Shown piece after piece: positions 24,745 through 35,943 of a stretch of 64,000 nucleotides of DNA (its first letter is position 1; every line of letters begins with the position of its first letter). The stretch spans positions 620,001-684,000 of the forward strand of contig BPQB01000010.1 in assembly GCA_019973155.2 (NCBI GenBank), written 5' to 3'. The position numbers and the translations under genes are program-made. This stretch comes from Phanerochaete sordida (taxonomy: Eukaryota > Basidiomycota > Agaricomycetes > Polyporales > Phanerochaetaceae). A model generated the notes under the pieces. It did no database searches, was not told where the DNA came from, and saw only the letters and a list, made by a program, of their open reading frames with translations.

Positions 24745-25385
24745 ATGCTCACAAATTTATTTATATAGGTATCGGTCACCTCCGTAATGTGCTTCATCTT
24801 AGCTTCGGCCATGCCCGCAGCCTTCAACTTCTTGGGTTCCAGGTATGCCACCTCATGGATGAGCTGCGACACTGGGTGAGTAGATGCAGATTGTAGCCAG
24901 GCCATCAGCGGTACCCACGTGTACGGACAGCGGCTGAGCAACCAGGTCGACGAGGCCTTGCAGGTATACACTAACGAAGGCGGCAGCCTCTTGGGTCGCG
25001 GCCGTGCACTTGCCAGGTCCGTAGTCGTGCTTCAGCGCGAGACAAGGGATGAAATAGCTCACTAACTCGCCCAGGTCATAGATCCCCGAGCACAGGACCG
25101 CCTGCTGATGGCCTGAAGGCCTCGACGGGATCGCGGGAGGTCACACGGTCGTACGGCATGATTTGATACGGTAACAGAGATCGCGATGCCTTGAATCTCA
25201 AGTACTTACATACTGTGCCCAGCGCCCCTCAGGTTGTGGATTTTGTTTAGCGACGACAATGCAGGCTGCGACGCTGAAGCAGTACCGGACATCTCAAAGC
25301 ATCGCGGAGACACGACGACGTACATGCGCCTTGGTTGCTATTCGCGATTGATACTCGGGCTGCTGAAACTCCCGCCACGGGCCTA
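24745..25385 (-). pseudogene. Broken copy of an unrecognised conserved protein
   Basis: On the minus strand several protein-like pieces follow each other. Near 25380-25324: PWREFQQPEYQSRI. Near 25260-25205: VAACIVVAKQNPQPEGRW, ending at a GTAAGT donor. Near 25180-25100: MPYDRVTSRDPVEAFR. After a frame change near 25085 come ELVSYFIPCLALKHDYGPGK and AAAFVSVYLQGLVDLVAQ. Last is KKLKAAGMAEAKMKHITEV near 24840. The pieces read as one globular protein, but the frame breaks between VEAFRPSAGG and YDLGELV with no usable intron. I infer a frameshifted remnant or an unusual splice. Family not identified. Confidence 0.45.
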
Positions 25386-25706
25386 GAAATCAAACCGCTC
25401 CTCCGGGCGGAAGCAGTAGAACATTGCTGACTCGATAATCAGCATTCTTTTGCAGGAACACATATGCGCCCGAAGGCTCCTCCGTCCGACTCGCGCAGTG
25501 TATTGCAAAGGAGACTTCCCTGTAGTCGTGGATCTGACCTGGATGTGGTTCAAGGCAGAACGCTCGGCGCTCCCACGGTTCACCGAACGAGGCGATGCCC
25601 TTCGACGATGTCGATGAACCTTCACTACGGACCTTTGCGGGTGCGGCACCGCTATATACGACTTTGACTGGAGCCTAAGCCCCACCCAACCCTACGAGTG
25701 GACAAC
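25386..25706. promoter_or_regulatory. Promoter region of DUF6533 paralogue B
   Basis: A TATATA element at 25653-25658 lies about 50 bp before the ATG at 25707. No other gene supported. Confidence 0.45.
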
Positions 25707-27395
25707 ATGGCGAGCTTCGATGCATCCGTTGCAGCGCAGGACTCTCGCATCGTCTGCAGCGTTTGGGGTGAGTCTCGTTCTCCTGGCATGCTGCCTTGTT
25801 AGATGGCCCTCAATACTCTTCTGTCGCAGTCGCGACGATAATATTCCTTGTGTACGATTGGAGTACGTAGCTTGATTTCTGGCTGTTAGCCGTACTCACC
25901 CCGCGCGCGATGTAGGTCTAACCCTTGCCAAGGAGGCGAGTTTTGAACGTTACTATCAACTTACGATACTCATATCGTCTAGTCATACCACATATGGACT
26001 CGCGCACAATGGACAATCCGGTTCTTATACGCCTCCGTGAGCTTGTTGGCGTTTTACTTCATCTGTTACGGTTTCTCATGGTCACAATCGATAGTGCAGA
26101 TATGGGTCGTGAGTGAGGAATTCTCGCCTCCATGAGCCTACGGCTGACTAGCTATTGCTTCCAGCATGGCTAGCCTCCTGTAAGTCAGGCGTTTATCAAG
26201 GTTGTTATAGATACCCTTTTAAACTGGCGCGTCGTTCATCGCCCCATTCTCCGCAGTGTTGCTTGTGTCTGCGGTATGTCCGCGTCAAATGTGGGCCAAG
26301 ATGCCTTTGATACTGACTTTGGCATATCTCGAATCAGCGCTCGGCCGTATAGAAGTCCACCAAGAGGTACGGTACCCGCATTGGACATGCGCTGATTACG
26401 AGTTCTTATGACCGAGCACCAGATGTGAGTGCAACTATTGAATGCTTTTGCCTCTTCATGACCTTCATCTTCGAATAAGGTGCATCTTCTGTTACTATTG
26501 GATTGCTTACACCTCTACGTTCAATTACGGTTTAGTCGCAAGTACGCCTTCCTCGGTAACTGAGTCTTGTGTTTTAGTAATCCGTGACCGTCCAGCGGTG
26601 TTGATCCTGCGCATCAACGCGTTGTACAGCTGTAATCGGAAGCTGTTACTCGCACTTCTCACCATGCTCTTTGCGCTTGTGGTATTTGCAGTAATTTTTC
26701 TTACGGTGCTAAACGAAGCGGGCGTCGGTGAGAGCCCTCAGACTCCCATCAGACTCAGGGAACTGCTCAATCTGAATAAGTCTTATAGTCTCATCTAGTG
26801 ACCGCAGCAAATGCCTCGATATCCGATATCACAGCTGGTCGTGGCTCTTCTGGGTGCCGAAGATCAGCTTCGAGAGCCTGCTTATCACGCTCGCTCTAGG
26901 GCGGACTGTTACCACACGATACCACCTTCAAAGCCAGCCGGCCCGACTCGAACGCCTTCTTTTGCGGGATTCTATCTTCGCATGCATAGGCACTCTCACT
27001 TTCGCTATCGTCAATGTCGTGGTATGGCGTATGCGTACTGTAAGCTTTCACTTACTGCCCGTGTCCCCCCGCTAAATATTCGTTCCAAAGCATTATCTTG
27101 TCTTCGCTTTTGCGCCGTAAGGGCTCCCTGCGTCGCTTGCGATGGCATTTGGACTAATGTGAACGCACAGCGCAGCCCAGGCTGTGGAGTCCGTGATTGG
27201 AAGCCGTCTCATTGTAAGTCGCGACAGTGGTATCGTCATGAACTGCCTCACCAATGGCCGGCATAGCTCAACATTCGTGAGTTTGGGGACCCAGTCGACG
27301 GGCAGCGAGGGCGTCGGGGCGGCGTCCTTCAGATACAATCACCAAACGATATAGATCAAGTATATTTGAGTAGAACAGACGAGCGATCTGTATAA
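25707..27395 (+). CDS. DUF6533-family membrane protein B, 295 aa
   Basis: Exons: 25707-25767, 25830-25862, 25916-25935, 25983-26036, 26095-26108, 26165-26179, 26257-26273, 26338-26366, a 2-nt exon 26423-26424, 26480-26541, 26596-26727, 26789-27039, 27091-27116, 27171-27213 and 27267-27395. The DUF6533 signature is VYDWSLTLAKESYHIW, then a CRY segment; later come CYYWIAY, LILRINALYS, LERLLLRDSIFACIG and QAVESVIGSRLI. About seven membrane segments are expected. The intron after the 20-nt exon begins with GC instead of GT; the same intron in paralogues A and C begins with GT. One continuous frame and paralogue-matched exon lengths suggest an intact gene, tandem with paralogue C. Function unknown. 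Confidence 0.8.
26423..26424 (+). other. Two-nucleotide microexon (AT) of paralogue B
   Basis: AT lies between an ACCAG acceptor and a GTGAGT donor. With the following G it makes ATG and restores the frame into CIFCYYW. An alternative that skips it (donor at 26372 within the preceding GTACG) would also keep the frame here, but no such option exists in paralogue C. Confidence 0.6.
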
Positions 27396-27848
27396 CGCTG
27401 TACATGCATTTATTTATCCTGCCATGATTGCATCGCTGATTGCACCGCCGGCCCTCAGTCGGTTATTTCGACAGGCTTGCTCTTTGTCCCGCCGTAGCGA
27501 TATGAAACGGTGTTTAAGACTGGGTCGAAGCAACGATCACTTCGCCTGGACCTCACTACACCTTTCGCTCCGGTCGCGTCTCAACAAGATATTTAGGCAC
27601 AGTCACCGATATGTCAACATGACACACGTTGTGGTGGATAGTATCACGGTATCCCTTCGTACGCAGAAGCGTTTTCACACAATGACGCTGACGATCTGCC
27701 ACATCGTTGGGCGGATTATGATGCGGACGTTACCAGCCTAGCAACAAGTTCGTGGGAGATGCTAACATCGACTGGCCTCGACATCACGGGTGCAATGCAG
27801 GGCATAAAAGCAGGACGAAAAAGCAGACGATCGACTCTCCACCTCACT
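27396..27848. promoter_or_regulatory. Intergenic region with TATA element of paralogue C
   Basis: These 453 bp separate tandem paralogues. CATAAAAG at 27803-27810 lies about 40 bp before the ATG at 27849 and looks like a TATA box. Confidence 0.5.
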
Positions 27849-29544
27849 ATGACAGGCTTCAGCGAGCTGGTTCTCGCGCAAGACGACCGTATCACATCCG
27901 GTGCTTGGAGTAAGCATGTTGTTTTGGCCATCGCCATTTTGATGCCCTACTCACTAATGGATTCGTGGACATTTAGTTGCAGCTATGGTATTCTCCTTCT
28001 ATGATTGGGGTAAGAATATCCCGCCGGCCGCCCACAGTACATGAGCAGATAGCTGATTCGACATATAGCCCTAACTTTAACCGACGAAGTAAGGCGAGTA
28101 TGGGTTGTTTTATCGAGAGACAATAACGTCGGTAAATTCAAGGTATATCTTATTTGGGGCCACGGGACACGAGCCTCTCAGTTCCTATATGCTACAGTAA
28201 GCCCCCTTTCCTTACCGCACCAAAGCTGTGCGGAGTATATAATGTTGCAGAGCAGATATGGCCAGTAAGTCTTGTATTTGATTTTGAAATGATGCATCCA
28301 GCAATGACGGTCTGGATGGCCATCTTTAGGATGATAAGCTTACTGTGAGCGGCTCTGTCTTGACTCCAAAGCTGCCCTAGACACTAACGTGGTGCGTGTT
28401 TTAGGGCAGCGTGCAACTGTGGTGAGTGAACGTCGTCTTGATATACCATGAGCTGAACTCATTTTGACCTGATTTAGCTCTGGGGGATGTTACTATCGAT
28501 GACAAAGTGCGCCACCCCTCATAGGGCCTTGGTTTTATGCTAACATCCAACCAACAGATGTACGCGTGAATAGTTAGCAGATGGTATTGGGGCTTTGCTG
28601 ATGATAGATCCAAATAAGGTGTACATTCTGCCATCGCTGGGTAGCGTGCACCACTTTAATCACCTATTCGCTGGTCGGTAGTAGGTGCAACTCCAGTTTA
28701 TTCGCTAGATTCTACTGACGCTGCAGAGCTCAATAGCTGTCCTTATCATCCGTATAAACGCCCTGTTTCACAAAAATCGGACGCTTTGTATATTTCTCTT
28801 CGTGACGTTGGGCGGAGCCCTCGTTTTCGCAGGTTTTTTTCTGAGCTTCGTCTCTGATATAGGCTCACAGGAAGGTGAATACGCAGGCTCTTCGCATTTG
28901 AGTAAAACGACGGATAGCTCATTCACCGACTGCTATAGCACTCCCAGAACAACAGATCCGCTGCTTCACGGGAATCGAGCACAGAAGCTGGGCATGGATT
29001 TATTGGATCCCTGGAAAAATGGCCTTGGACAGCCTTCTACTAATCCTTGCACTCGGTCGAACCACGGCGCTGCTGCTTAATAATCTCCGGGATAAGCCTT
29101 CTCCGCTCGAACGCTTGCTGCTGCGCGACTCCATCTTCGCGTGTCTTGCTACGCTCAGCGTCGCTATCGTCAACTTGGAAATGTGGCGCGTCCCTGGAGT
29201 GAGTTTTCCATCGAAGGTCAGTCATTGGGCATCCGCTGATGGTGGACCAGCATTCCTTGATATATGCGTTCCCGGCGTAGGTGTTCAGGAACCGTTGAAT
29301 CGCACCTGCCGGCTGATCATTCGTACAGCGTGGCGCAAGCCGTCGAGTCCGTGGTAGCCTGCCGTCTGATCGTAAGCACATCCACTTTGCATCTGGTACC
29401 TCGACCTCACTCTGTCCCATGTAGCTCAACATACGCGGATTCGCCAATCCGATGTGCGGGCAGCTGTCCCTCGATGGCGACGTGCTCCGGATCCATTCTC
29501 CCGGAGATCTAGAGGACATCCAGCTCACCACCATGCCCGGCTGA
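27849..29544 (+). CDS. DUF6533-family membrane protein C, 296 aa
   Basis: Exons: 27849-27909, 27977-28009, 28069-28088, 28143-28196, 28251-28264, 28330-28344, 28405-28421, 28478-28506, a 2-nt exon 28558-28559, 28619-28677, 28737-28874, 28939-29198, 29251-29276, 29329-29371 and 29425-29544. Signature FYDWALTLTDEVYLIW, then SRYG; later CGALGDVTIDDK, CTFCHRW, LIIRINALFH, WIYWIPGKMALDSLLL and QAVESVVACRLI. Exon lengths match paralogue B almost exactly (61, 33, 20, 54, 14, 15, 17, 29, 2, 59 vs 62, 138 vs 132, 260 vs 251, 26, 43). This supports both models, including the microexon. A multi-pass membrane protein of unknown function. Confidence 0.82.
28558..28559 (+). other. Two-nucleotide microexon (AT) of paralogue C
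   Basis: AT lies between CCAACAG and GTACGC. Without it no donor joins the 29-nt exon in frame to the CTFCHRW exon. Flanking introns are 51 and 59 nt. Confidence 0.68.
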
Positions 29545-30101
29545 GCGACCGCGCGGATCGCACTCGCCAGGGCTTAGGCTCTTGTATGTAACTTCGGCGA
29601 TGGACACTCCTTTCATGCTCCACGCCGTTTCACAAGCTCCCCGCTCGACGCCGAAGTCAACTGTTCCCTCCGCCATCTTGAGGAATCGTGCTGCTCTTCG
29701 CTCTGTCACCCTGTGTCGCTTGTGCGCTGCCACGCAGCGCCGCTCCAAAGAACCACGCCTTCAGCTCTGAGTGACGCGAGCAAGCGAGACTGGCGCGAAT
29801 TGGACTCAGACCTGTGACCGGCGAGAAAGAGAGCTGAGCTGCAAGGCCTAGAGGGACGGAGATAGCGCTAGAACCCGCCCGAAGCCCGAGCGGCCGGAGG
29901 TCGAAGGGCAGCTAGAACTTGACGAAATTTGAGACCGAGAGCAGCTCCAGGCGGACAAAACACCAGTCGACGCAGATGAAAATGCAATGTCCAAATGTCA
30001 AGGATGAAGCAAGCCTAGAAGATACACGACACATATGTACATACACGGGTATTCCCTTTCAGTCCATCCAAGAGCCTCTGAAGGGTATACCTAGAACCTG
30101 C
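29545..30101. other. Intergenic region between convergent genes
   Basis: About 560 bp with no supportable gene. It holds the 3' ends of DUF6533 paralogue C and the PAF-acetylhydrolase-like gene. Confidence 0.4.
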
Positions 30102-31938
30102 CTAGAAGTGATACAGCGCGAGCTCGCCGGGCTTGCCCAGCGCGCGGTACATGCCGTCCTCCTTTGAGTGGCGGCGGAAGAGGCGGCGGCGGCCCTTGAT
30201 GCTCATCTTCCACTGCATGTCATCCGCGTCGCGGAAGACCTCGTCGTACGCGACCTGGGCGCCCGCGCCGCCGGCGTCGTCCGCGAGGAACTCGCCCGTC
30301 GCGCGCACGACGCGGTCGATCACCGCGCGCGCGGGGCACCCGAGGCCCGTGAGCTTGTTGATCGTGTGCGGGAGGATGAGGAACACGTCCGAGAACGACG
30401 GGTGCGTCGACCCGCCGATGACGTAGACCTGCACGCCTGCGGTCGCCGAGTGCGCGAACGGCACGAAGAGCTGGCGGAAGTCGTGCCGGACCATGACCTC
30501 TTCGGAGTTGATGACGAGCACCGGGTGCGGGAGCGTGGAATCCCAGGGCATAAGGCCTGAGGATGACGTTAGGGGTGACCGCTCATGAGACATACGTAGA
30601 TAGTGACGCACGTTGTAGGGCCGGATCGAAGGCTACAACTCCGCGATAGTCACACTTGAGATTCGCAGAGACGGCCAGCTGAACAGAGCGCATATAGTCA
30701 GTCGGAGGGACAAGAGAACGGTGCAATGAGCGCGTACCGCAGCACTTCCGCCCAGGGAGTGTCCCGTAAGAACAGGAGTAGTCGTATCGACACATCGCCA
30801 GGCTGCCCAGTCTAGGTTCTCGTTGAGTTGTAGTCGGCAGGGCGGTTCTTCTCCTTCAGAAATGCGCTTCATGATGTCTATTACGGCTTCTATCTCGGCG
30901 ACGCGACACTTGATTTGTTCTCTTCGAAGTATGCTGTCGTCCATAGGCTGTTCGGCAAGCTCTGGCCAGCTATAGTAGCGTGTGAGTACCGAGCGCTGGT
31001 GAGACCCAGTAATTACTCACTGTAGGTCGCTCCATTGTATCCAATCTACAATGCTCTTCGACCCGTCTGCAGCGGCGATGGTCGAACTGGGGCTGGTGCC
31101 GTCTCTATGTTCTAGTGCAACGACGACAAAGCCGCGACTCGCCATTTCTCCGCAAAAGGCGCTGTACATCAGCCGAGAGCAGCCGGCACCATGACTAAAG
31201 ATCATGAGCGGCCACTTGCCGTCTTGATGGAACGAGGAGGGTACGGGGGTCGACGGGGGCATGGCAAGGGGCGCGCATTTGCTTGCCGGAAAGGTGGTTC
31301 CGTGTACGATAGCAGCAGCTGCGGGGTCTGCGGAGTGAGGACGTTAGCCAAGGCTCATGGGGGAGGGCTGCAGGACGCGCACATGCTATCATGCGGTTCC
31401 AGACGTTGGGTGTTCGCTTGGCCATCTTCAACAGTCCGTCTATTGTCTGTCCCATTCTACCAGAGCCCACGCTCAGCTGCTGTACACGCGTAAAGGACTC
31501 ACAGACGCACCTTGGGAACCATGCTACATGCTTGGGTTTATCTTGGGTTTCGCAGGGGTAAAAGATTGTGAAGAGCACAGTGTCTACGGCTATGCCAGCG
31601 ACCGAATGGGGCATGTTCTTGTGCTTGAAGGAGCCAAAGGTCTGGCGAGGTATCGGGATCTCGAGGTCGCGGACGCCAACGGGGAAAGGACCGGTATACT
31701 TAGGGAGAGTTCGTGATAGAAGTGCTCCGAAGGGGGAGTGCTTCGGGAGTTCCTGGATCTTTGGAGGCTCGGGGTCGCTGCTTGAGTCGTCGTCGGCAGA
31801 ACATGAGAGTCGAGGGATGTCTGTGAGAGAGACAGACTGTCGGTTAGACGAGAATATCTTGGGTGTGCCATGAGGCAGCGCCGGAGTCGAGTTCGCGCTC
31901 GAGATGAACATGTCTGAGGACGTGGCGGGCATAGGCAT
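30102..31938 (-). CDS. Platelet-activating factor acetylhydrolase-like lipase, 520 aa
   Basis: Six exons: 31938-31511, 31456-31383, 31327-31021, 30969-30738, 30678-30612 and 30556-30102. An alpha/beta-hydrolase of the PAF-AH/LpPLA2 type. The nucleophile elbow GHSLGG lies near residues 340-345; the oxyanion region WPLMIFSHGAGCSR is near 200; the acid is probably the Asp of VAFDP near 360; the histidine motif is GGSTHPSFSDV near 420. The family cleaves the sn-2 acyl group of oxidised or short-chain phospholipids. The N-terminal ~70 residues are disordered and Ser/Pro-rich, with no signal peptide, so a cytosolic or membrane-associated enzyme is likely. It shares a 369-bp divergent promoter with KRE33. 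Confidence 0.88.
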
Positions 31939-32307
31939 GGTCGGGGTCGACGTGGCAAGAGAGCATGCTTGTGTTGCTTTACATGGAGTTGACGGCAGAG
32001 GTCAGTGGAGGATCAACGGCAAATTTCCAAGGCCAAAAGCTGCCGGAGCTGATTGTGAGAGCGCGGCGTGGGCCCATGGCATCTCCGGTAACGTGACGTC
32101 ACGCTTATCTACTCATCCCCAGCTTTCTTCCACCTCACTTGCCTTTCCGGGACAGGCACCGTCTTAGCGCGCGCAGGCGTGGGCAGCCAATCAGACTCCG
32201 GAAACCAAAATTTGTGGCGAGCGCCCTCCGCCGCGGCACTTGACCATCCTCCTCGCTGTGTTATTCGACCCCTCCGATAACCAGCACCCCAAAAGCATCG
32301 CTCGAAG
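31939..32307. promoter_or_regulatory. Divergent promoter with CRE and CCAAT elements
   Basis: Between the starts of the lipase gene and KRE33 lie a perfect CRE palindrome TGACGTCA at 32094-32101 (bZIP/ATF-CREB type) and a CCAAT box at 32187-32191 (HAP/NF-Y type). No TATA box is evident. Confidence 0.55.
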
Positions 32308-35300
32308 ATGCGCAAACAGCTCGACCCGCGGATACCTATCCTCATCAACAATAATGTCAAGAAGAACCACCGCTCGTTTATAGTACTCGTCGGAGACAAG
32401 GGACGAGACCAGGTGCGCTCTCCCGTGGGTTTGACCACAAATGTCAAGCTGACTGTAGTAGATTGTGAACCTGCACTTCCTGCTCTCCCAATCTCGCGTG
32501 TCAGCGCGCCCGTCTGTGCTTTGGTGCTACAAGAAGGAACTTGGATTCACAAGGTGCGCTTTGAGCCATGCCGTCTATAGCTTGCGCTCACCCTAACATG
32601 ACCTCAAGTCATCGCAAAAAGCGCGAAGCAAAGATTAAACGAGATGTCAAGCGGGGGATACGAGAGCCGAACGAGCAGGATCCTTTTGAGATATTCATTA
32701 CCGTAACCGACATCCGTTACACGTACGTCTCCATCCTGTCTCTCCGATACTAACGGCTCACGACCGAATGCCAGATACTACAAAGAATCTCACAAAATCC
32801 TTGGTAACACCTATGGCATGCTCGTTCTGCAAGACTTTGAGGCTATCACGCCGAATCTTCTGGCAAGAACAATCGAGACGGTGGAGGGTGGTGGACTAGT
32901 CGTGCTCCTGCTGAAGACGATGAGCTCGTTGCGGCAACTGTACACCATGACCATGGTGCGTCGCAGACGTTGCGAGACATTGTGCGCATATTGATATTTT
33001 ACAGGACGTCCACTCGCGGTACAGGACATCCGCGCATGACACGGTAGTTGCACGGTTCAACGAACGGTTCATTCTCTCCCTCGGCTCATGCGACGACTGT
33101 CTAGTCCTTGATGACGAGCTGAACGTGCTACCAATATCTCGCGGCAAGGACATCAAACCTATTGAGGAAGACCGCGGGAAGGGCAAGGAAGAGTCCGAGC
33201 TCAAGGACCTCAAGGAAAGCCTTGCGGACACTAAGCCTGTCGGAGAGCTTGTGAAGTTGGCCAAGACGATCGACCAGGCACAGGCGATCCTCACCTTCGT
33301 CGACGCCATCGCGGAGAAGACGCTATCCTCGACTGTCACTCTGACCGCAGGCCGTGGTCGCGGAAAGTCTGCTGCCCTTGGTCTGGCGATTGCGGCTGCC
33401 GTAGCGCATGGCTACTCGAACATCTTCGTCACCAGTCCTACGCCAGAGAACCTGAAGACTCTGTTCGATTTCATCTTCAAGGGTCTCGACGCGCTTGGAT
33501 ACGAAGAGCACCTCGACTATGACATCGCTCAGAGTACAAACCCCGACTTCAACAAGGCTATCGTCCGTGTCAACATCTTCCGCCAGCATCGCCAGACTAT
33601 CCAGTACATTCAACCCGAAGACGCACATGTCCTGGGCCAGGCCGAACTTGTTATTATCGATGAGGCTGCCGCCATTCCCCTTCCCCTCGTCCGTAACCTC
33701 ATCGGTCCTTACCTCGTCTTCATGGCCTCCACCATCAACGGCTACGAGGGTACCGGCCGCTCGCTGTCCCTCAAGCTCATCCAGCAGCTGCGCGAAAGCA
33801 CGCGGCCGTCGCTCGCGAAGGATGCGCAAGCGGCGGAGGACGATGTGCCTGCCGCGTCCTCGTCCAAGAAGGCGGCAGTGAAGGCCCCGCCGAAGGCGCG
33901 CACGCTTCGCGAGATCAAGCTCGAGACGCCGATCCGGTACGCGGCAGGCGACAAGGTCGAGAAGTGGCTGAACAGCCTGCTGTGCCTCGACGCGTCGGTG
34001 CTGCCGAAGGCCGCGCACCAGGGGTGCCCGCACCCGTCCGAGTGCGAGCTCTTCTACGTCTCGCGCGACACGCTCTTCAGCTACCACCCGGCCTCGGAGG
34101 TCTTCCTCCAGCGCATGATGGCGCTCTATGTCGCGAGCCACTACAAGAACCAGCCGAACGACCTCCAGCTGCTGTCCGACGCGCCCGCGCACCACCTCTT
34201 CGTGCTCCTCCCGCCGATCAAGGACGACGAGACGCACCTGCCCGAGCCGCTCGTCGTGCTCCAGGTCGCGCTCGAGGGCCGCATTAGCAAGGACGCGATC
34301 ATGGAGGGCCTCAGCCGCGGCTACCGCGCGGGCGGAGACATGATCCCGTGGCTCATCTCGCAGCAGTTCCAGGAGAGCAAGTTCGCGCTGCTCTCCGGCG
34401 CGCGCGTCGTCCGCATCGCGACACACCCAGACTACACAAGTGTACGCAGTGCCGAACTATCTGGACTCGCTGTTCTGACAACTCTCTCCACAGATGGGCT
34501 ACGGCGCGCGCGCGATCCAGTGCCTCAATTCGTTCTACAGCGGCGAGTACTTCAACCTCGACGAGGCGGCCGAAGCGGAGCAGGCATACCCGGACCCGGC
34601 GCGCGTCGACGCGAGCACAGACCTCCTCACGGACACGCCGGCGGTGCGCGCACCCAGCGCAATGCCACCACTCCTCCAGCGCCTCAGCGAGCGGCGGCCG
34701 GAGACACTCGACTACCTCGGCGTGTCGTACGGGCTCACGCCGCCCCTGCTGCGCTTCTGGAAGCGCATGGGCTTCGTGCCGCTCTACCTGCGCCAGACAC
34801 AGAGCGAGCTCACCGGCGAGCACACGTGCGTCATGGTGCGCGGCCTCAACTCGTCCGCCGACGACGAGCTGCAGTGGCTCGGCGAGTTCGCGAAGGGTGC
34901 GTCGCCTACATTTCGCCGACATTACCTGCCGCCGCGCCGCATGTGCTGACAAGACGTCCCTGCAGACTTCCGCCGCCGCTTCCTCACGCTGCTCTCGTTC
35001 AAGTTCAGGGAGTTCGGTGCCGTGACGGCGCTGAGCGTGCTCGAGGCGGCGAACGCGGGCGTGCGCGCGCTCGACGCGGACCCTGCGCGCGTGCTTGGGC
35101 CGGCCGAGCTCGCGTTCGCGATGTCGCCGTTCGACCTGAAGCGGCTCGAGTCGTACGCGAACAACATGCTCGACTACCACGTCATCCTCGACCTGCTGCC
35201 GGCCGCGGCAGGCTTCTACTTCGAGCGGCGCCTCGGCGACGTGCGCCTCAGCGCGGTGCAGAGCTCGATCCTGCTCGCGCTCGGGCTGCAGCGGAAGACG

Positions 35301-35943
35301 ATCGAGGACGTCGAGGTGCGTCCTTTCCGCCGTTTGCCTGTCCTCATCGCAGTTTAATGATGTGCGATCGCCAGGCGGAGCTGCAGCTCCCTGTGAACCA
35401 GGCCCTCGCGCTCTTCGGGAAGCTCGTGCGCAAGCTCAGCAAGCGCCTGCAGGACGTGCAGAAGGCGGCCGTCGAGGCGAGCCTTCCCGAGGCGCCGCGC
35501 GCGCTGCCCGCGGCCGGCGCAGACGCGGCCGACGGCGCGTGGAAGCCCGTCGCGGCGCGCCTCGAGGACGAGCTCGACGCGGCGGGCGACGAGGCGACGC
35601 GTGCGCTGCGCGAGAAGCAGCGCGAGATGATCGACGCGCTCGACCTGAGCAAGTGAGTGTCTTGTATTTCTTTCGTGTGTGAGCTGGTGCACGGCGGCGA
35701 ATGACGATCTGACCAGGCTGCGCGTGTAGGTACGCGATCAACGACGCGGCGGCGGACTGGAGCATGGCAGAGGCGCAGGTCGCGCGCCTTGCGACGGGCG
35801 GCGCGGAGGGCAAGTCCACCATCATCACCGTCAAGAGCGCCGACGCGGCGGGGAAGAAGCGCAAGGCGGACGAGGACGCCGGCGCTGCGAAGGACAAGGA
35901 GAAGAAGGGCGCGCGGCGGAGCATGAAGAAGGCAAAGCGGTAG
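32308..35943 (+). CDS. KRE33: RNA cytidine acetyltransferase (NAT10/Kre33), 1057 aa
   Basis: Nine exons: 32308-32412, 32462-32553, 32609-32722, 32775-32955, 33005-34441, 34494-34896, 34966-35315, 35375-35652 and 35730-35943. The length equals yeast Kre33 (1056). Visible in order: the TmcA N-terminal domain (MRKQLDPRIPILI, SFIVLVGDKGRDQ), a helicase-type Walker A (AGRGRGKSAALG near residue 280), Walker B-like VIIDEAAAIPLP, the GNAT acetyl-CoA site (HPDYTS then MGYGARA near 640-650), and a basic nucleolar C-terminus (KKRKADED, MKKAKR). The enzyme makes N4-acetylcytidine in 18S rRNA and some tRNAs using ATP and acetyl-CoA, in the nucleolus. Confidence 0.96.

Noticed and set aside
33323..34426. 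Long open frame (367 codons) on the minus strand
   Set aside because: It lies antisense to KRE33 in a GC-rich exon, has no domain pattern, and reflects codon bias of the true gene.
34353..35180. 275-codon minus-strand frame
   Set aside because: Antisense to the GNAT part of KRE33; Arg/Val/His-rich composition typical of an antisense shadow.
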